From IMG/VR virus record IMGVR_UViG_3300025380_000009, positions 1-24,518 of that record: a DNA stretch of 24,518 nt. One strand, given 5' to 3'. The translations under genes were made by a program, and so were the position numbers. The notes beneath the pieces are model-generated. The model did no database searches. It was not told the origin of the DNA and saw only the letters and a list, made by a program, of their open reading frames with translations. Every line of letters starts with the position of its first letter. Position 1 is the stretch's first letter. This DNA comes from a virus. Of the stretch, positions 23,608 to 24,518 are shown piece by piece.

Positions 23608-24015
23608 TTACCTTAGTATCAATATGCCTTGCGTAATAAACGCAACGGCAATGCCCAGTATGGACCCGCCCAAGTCGTGGATCAGCGCATCTTGCAATGA
23701 AAATTTATCTGACAGCAACCCATTGGCTATGATCCACGCCCGCAATCCTGAGTCAGTGTTATAATGTTTGTAGCGCGGATCATCCCATGAAGGCTTCCAA
23801 CCGTCACCGAGCTCCCATGCTATCCAGAAGCCGTATGCAATAGCGAATGATGCAGTTAGTCCAACAAGCAATCCAAAGGCTGGTACGGTCCAGAATGAGC
23901 TTACATAGGCCATAGCTGCTGCTCCCCAGAAATGGATCTTGTTGTGACCTGAAAAGTTAATATGGTCCAGATCGTTGTTAAATTCAAACTCTGGTTTGTA
24001 TCCTGGAAAGATCAT
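23608..24015 (-). CDS. Membrane protein resembling YfiM/DUF2279
   Basis: This 135-residue protein has about three hydrophobic segments at residues 29-43, 47-67 and 114-133. The order of conserved-looking polar residues follows the YfiM/DUF2279 family: N-K-I-H-F near 25-29 (family DKxxHF), E68-L-G-D71 (family KExxD) and F-S-L-Q-D109-A-L-I-H-D114-L-G-G-S near 105-118 (family SxxDxxxNxxG). This resemblance comes from reading the pattern and was not tested by a search. YfiM proteins are small envelope proteins of unknown role and are not normally encoded in tail operons. AAAGGAAG precedes the ATG. A lysis-related or envelope-modifying role is possible. Confidence 0.55.
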   Translation of the reverse strand: MIFPGYKPEFEFNNDLDHINFSGHNKIHFWGAAAMAYVSSFWTVPAFGLLVGLTASFAIAYGFWIAWELGDGWKPSWDDPRYKHYNTDSGLRAWIIANGLLSDKFSLQDALIHDLGGSILGIAVAFITQGILILR

Positions 24016-24051
24016 TAGATTCTTCCTTTAGCTTTGGTTTGCATAGTCATT

Positions 24052-24345
24052 TTACGTTAGGGTATAATACCGATTGATTTTTTTAATGACTGCCGCAAAT
24101 GGGATTTCCTCGCCATATCGCTCCATTTGACCGATTAATACATCCGATCCTGTAAAAATTATTTGGGTCTCGTTGTTCATCTCAAATTGCAATGTCAGAT
24201 ACTTTCCGGTTACATTCTTACTGTATTTGCTCGTTTTTATACTGAAGCCTGTGACAATTATTTTCTGATTCAGTATATCGTCCATACGACTTTTCCTGCC
24301 GTCTAATGGTTGATCCTCCGTGGAGAACTCTGAGAACTTTTTCAC
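24052..24345 (-). CDS. Small OB-like protein, possibly nucleic-acid binding
   Basis: This 97-residue protein starts at a GTG that overlaps the TGA of the preceding partial gene (GTGA), so translation is probably coupled. Residues about 28-97 show a compact beta pattern: I-I-V-T-G-F-S-I-K-T-S-K-Y, then Y-L-T-L-Q-F-E-M, I-I-F-T-G-S-D-V-L and I-P-F-A-A-V-I-K-K-I. The strand lengths and the T-G-S turn suggest an OB-like or related small barrel, as in some phage single-strand-binding proteins. That function is a guess; there is no catalytic motif. Confidence 0.5.
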   Translation of the reverse strand: MKKFSEFSTEDQPLDGRKSRMDDILNQKIIVTGFSIKTSKYSKNVTGKYLTLQFEMNNETQIIFTGSDVLIGQMERYGEEIPFAAVIKKINRYYTLT

Positions 24346-24518
24346 AATACACTCAGCACCTCGTCAGCAATCGATTTGCATTTGTCAACATGAGCCCGAT
24401 ATTCGATGTAGGCGGGATCCTGCGGGTCGAGATGCATGAGCGCAAACTCATCATCGACATCAAAAATAGATCTAATTAAAGCCACAATGATCTTTTTTCT
24501 ATCTACAGGAGTTGAGAC
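24342..24518 (-). CDS. 3' part of an unidentified gene, cut by window edge
   Basis: The last 58 codons of a gene enter from the right edge and end in TGA at 24344-24342, overlapping the next start by four bases. The visible residues are polar and helical (D-R-K-K-I-I-V-A-L-I-R, then D-P-A-Y-I-E-Y-R-A-H-V-D-K-C). The start is outside the window and no family can be named. The continuous open frame and coupled junction support it being real. Confidence 0.6.
   Translation of the reverse strand, partial: VSTPVDRKKIIVALIRSIFDVDDEFALMHLDPQDPAYIEYRAHVDKCKSIADEVLSVL

Noticed and set aside
1-24518. Endolysin, integrase, terminase, capsid or portal genes
   Set aside because: I looked for their size and motifs among all coding regions and found none; lysis roles for the small membrane proteins remain only possible.

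Overview
The window is one long gene cluster read entirely from the minus strand, so biological order runs from base 24518 down to base 1. It encodes the contractile tail of a myovirus-like bacteriophage, or a phage-derived contractile particle. Genes abut or overlap by a few bases (ATGA, TAATG and GTGA junctions), ribosome-binding sites are classical AGGAG-like sites, and no gap exceeds 50 bases. This points to a bacterial virus or provirus with one or a few long late transcripts. The host cannot be named. Base composition looks moderate in G+C, and GATC (especially GGATCC) is strikingly common. No tRNA, rRNA, CRISPR array, insertion sequence, integrase or convincing intergenic terminator was seen.

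Right end (24518-20242), the section before the tail: a truncated gene, a small OB-like protein, a membrane protein resembling the YfiM/DUF2279 family, an unknown 130-residue protein, a probable neck or connector protein with an extra inserted domain, a C1q/TNF-like beta protein, a complete CheY-type response-regulator receiver protein, and two small membrane proteins. The receiver is the most unexpected gene of the window.

Middle (20239-12101), the tail: a protein with an Fn3-like N-terminus and possible terminator function, a 68-residue protein, sheath, tube, two overlapping chaperone reading frames that look like a G/GT-type programmed frameshift (+1 or -2) with a zinc ribbon in the second frame, tape measure, hub and spike.

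Left (12098-3801), baseplate and adsorption apparatus: a small baseplate-associated protein, an XkdP-like protein, a fusion of a helical region, a LysM-like domain and gp25, then gpJ-like and gpI-like wedge proteins, a tail fibre with ADKxDG motifs, a 666-residue structural protein carrying the same extra domain as the neck protein, and a small beta-rich protein.

Far left (3793-1): an 1101-residue fibre with 80 uninterrupted alanine heptads, a nucleotidyltransferase-fold protein directly after it, and the first codons of another gene.

The tail gene order (terminator-like, sheath, tube, chaperones, tape measure, hub, spike, gp25, J, I, fibres) is the classical order of assembly of a contractile tail. 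No capsid, portal or terminase gene lies in the window, so a complete phage cannot be separated from a tailocin on this evidence alone. The accessory genes (receiver, membrane proteins, nucleotidyltransferase) are where undescribed biology is most likely.
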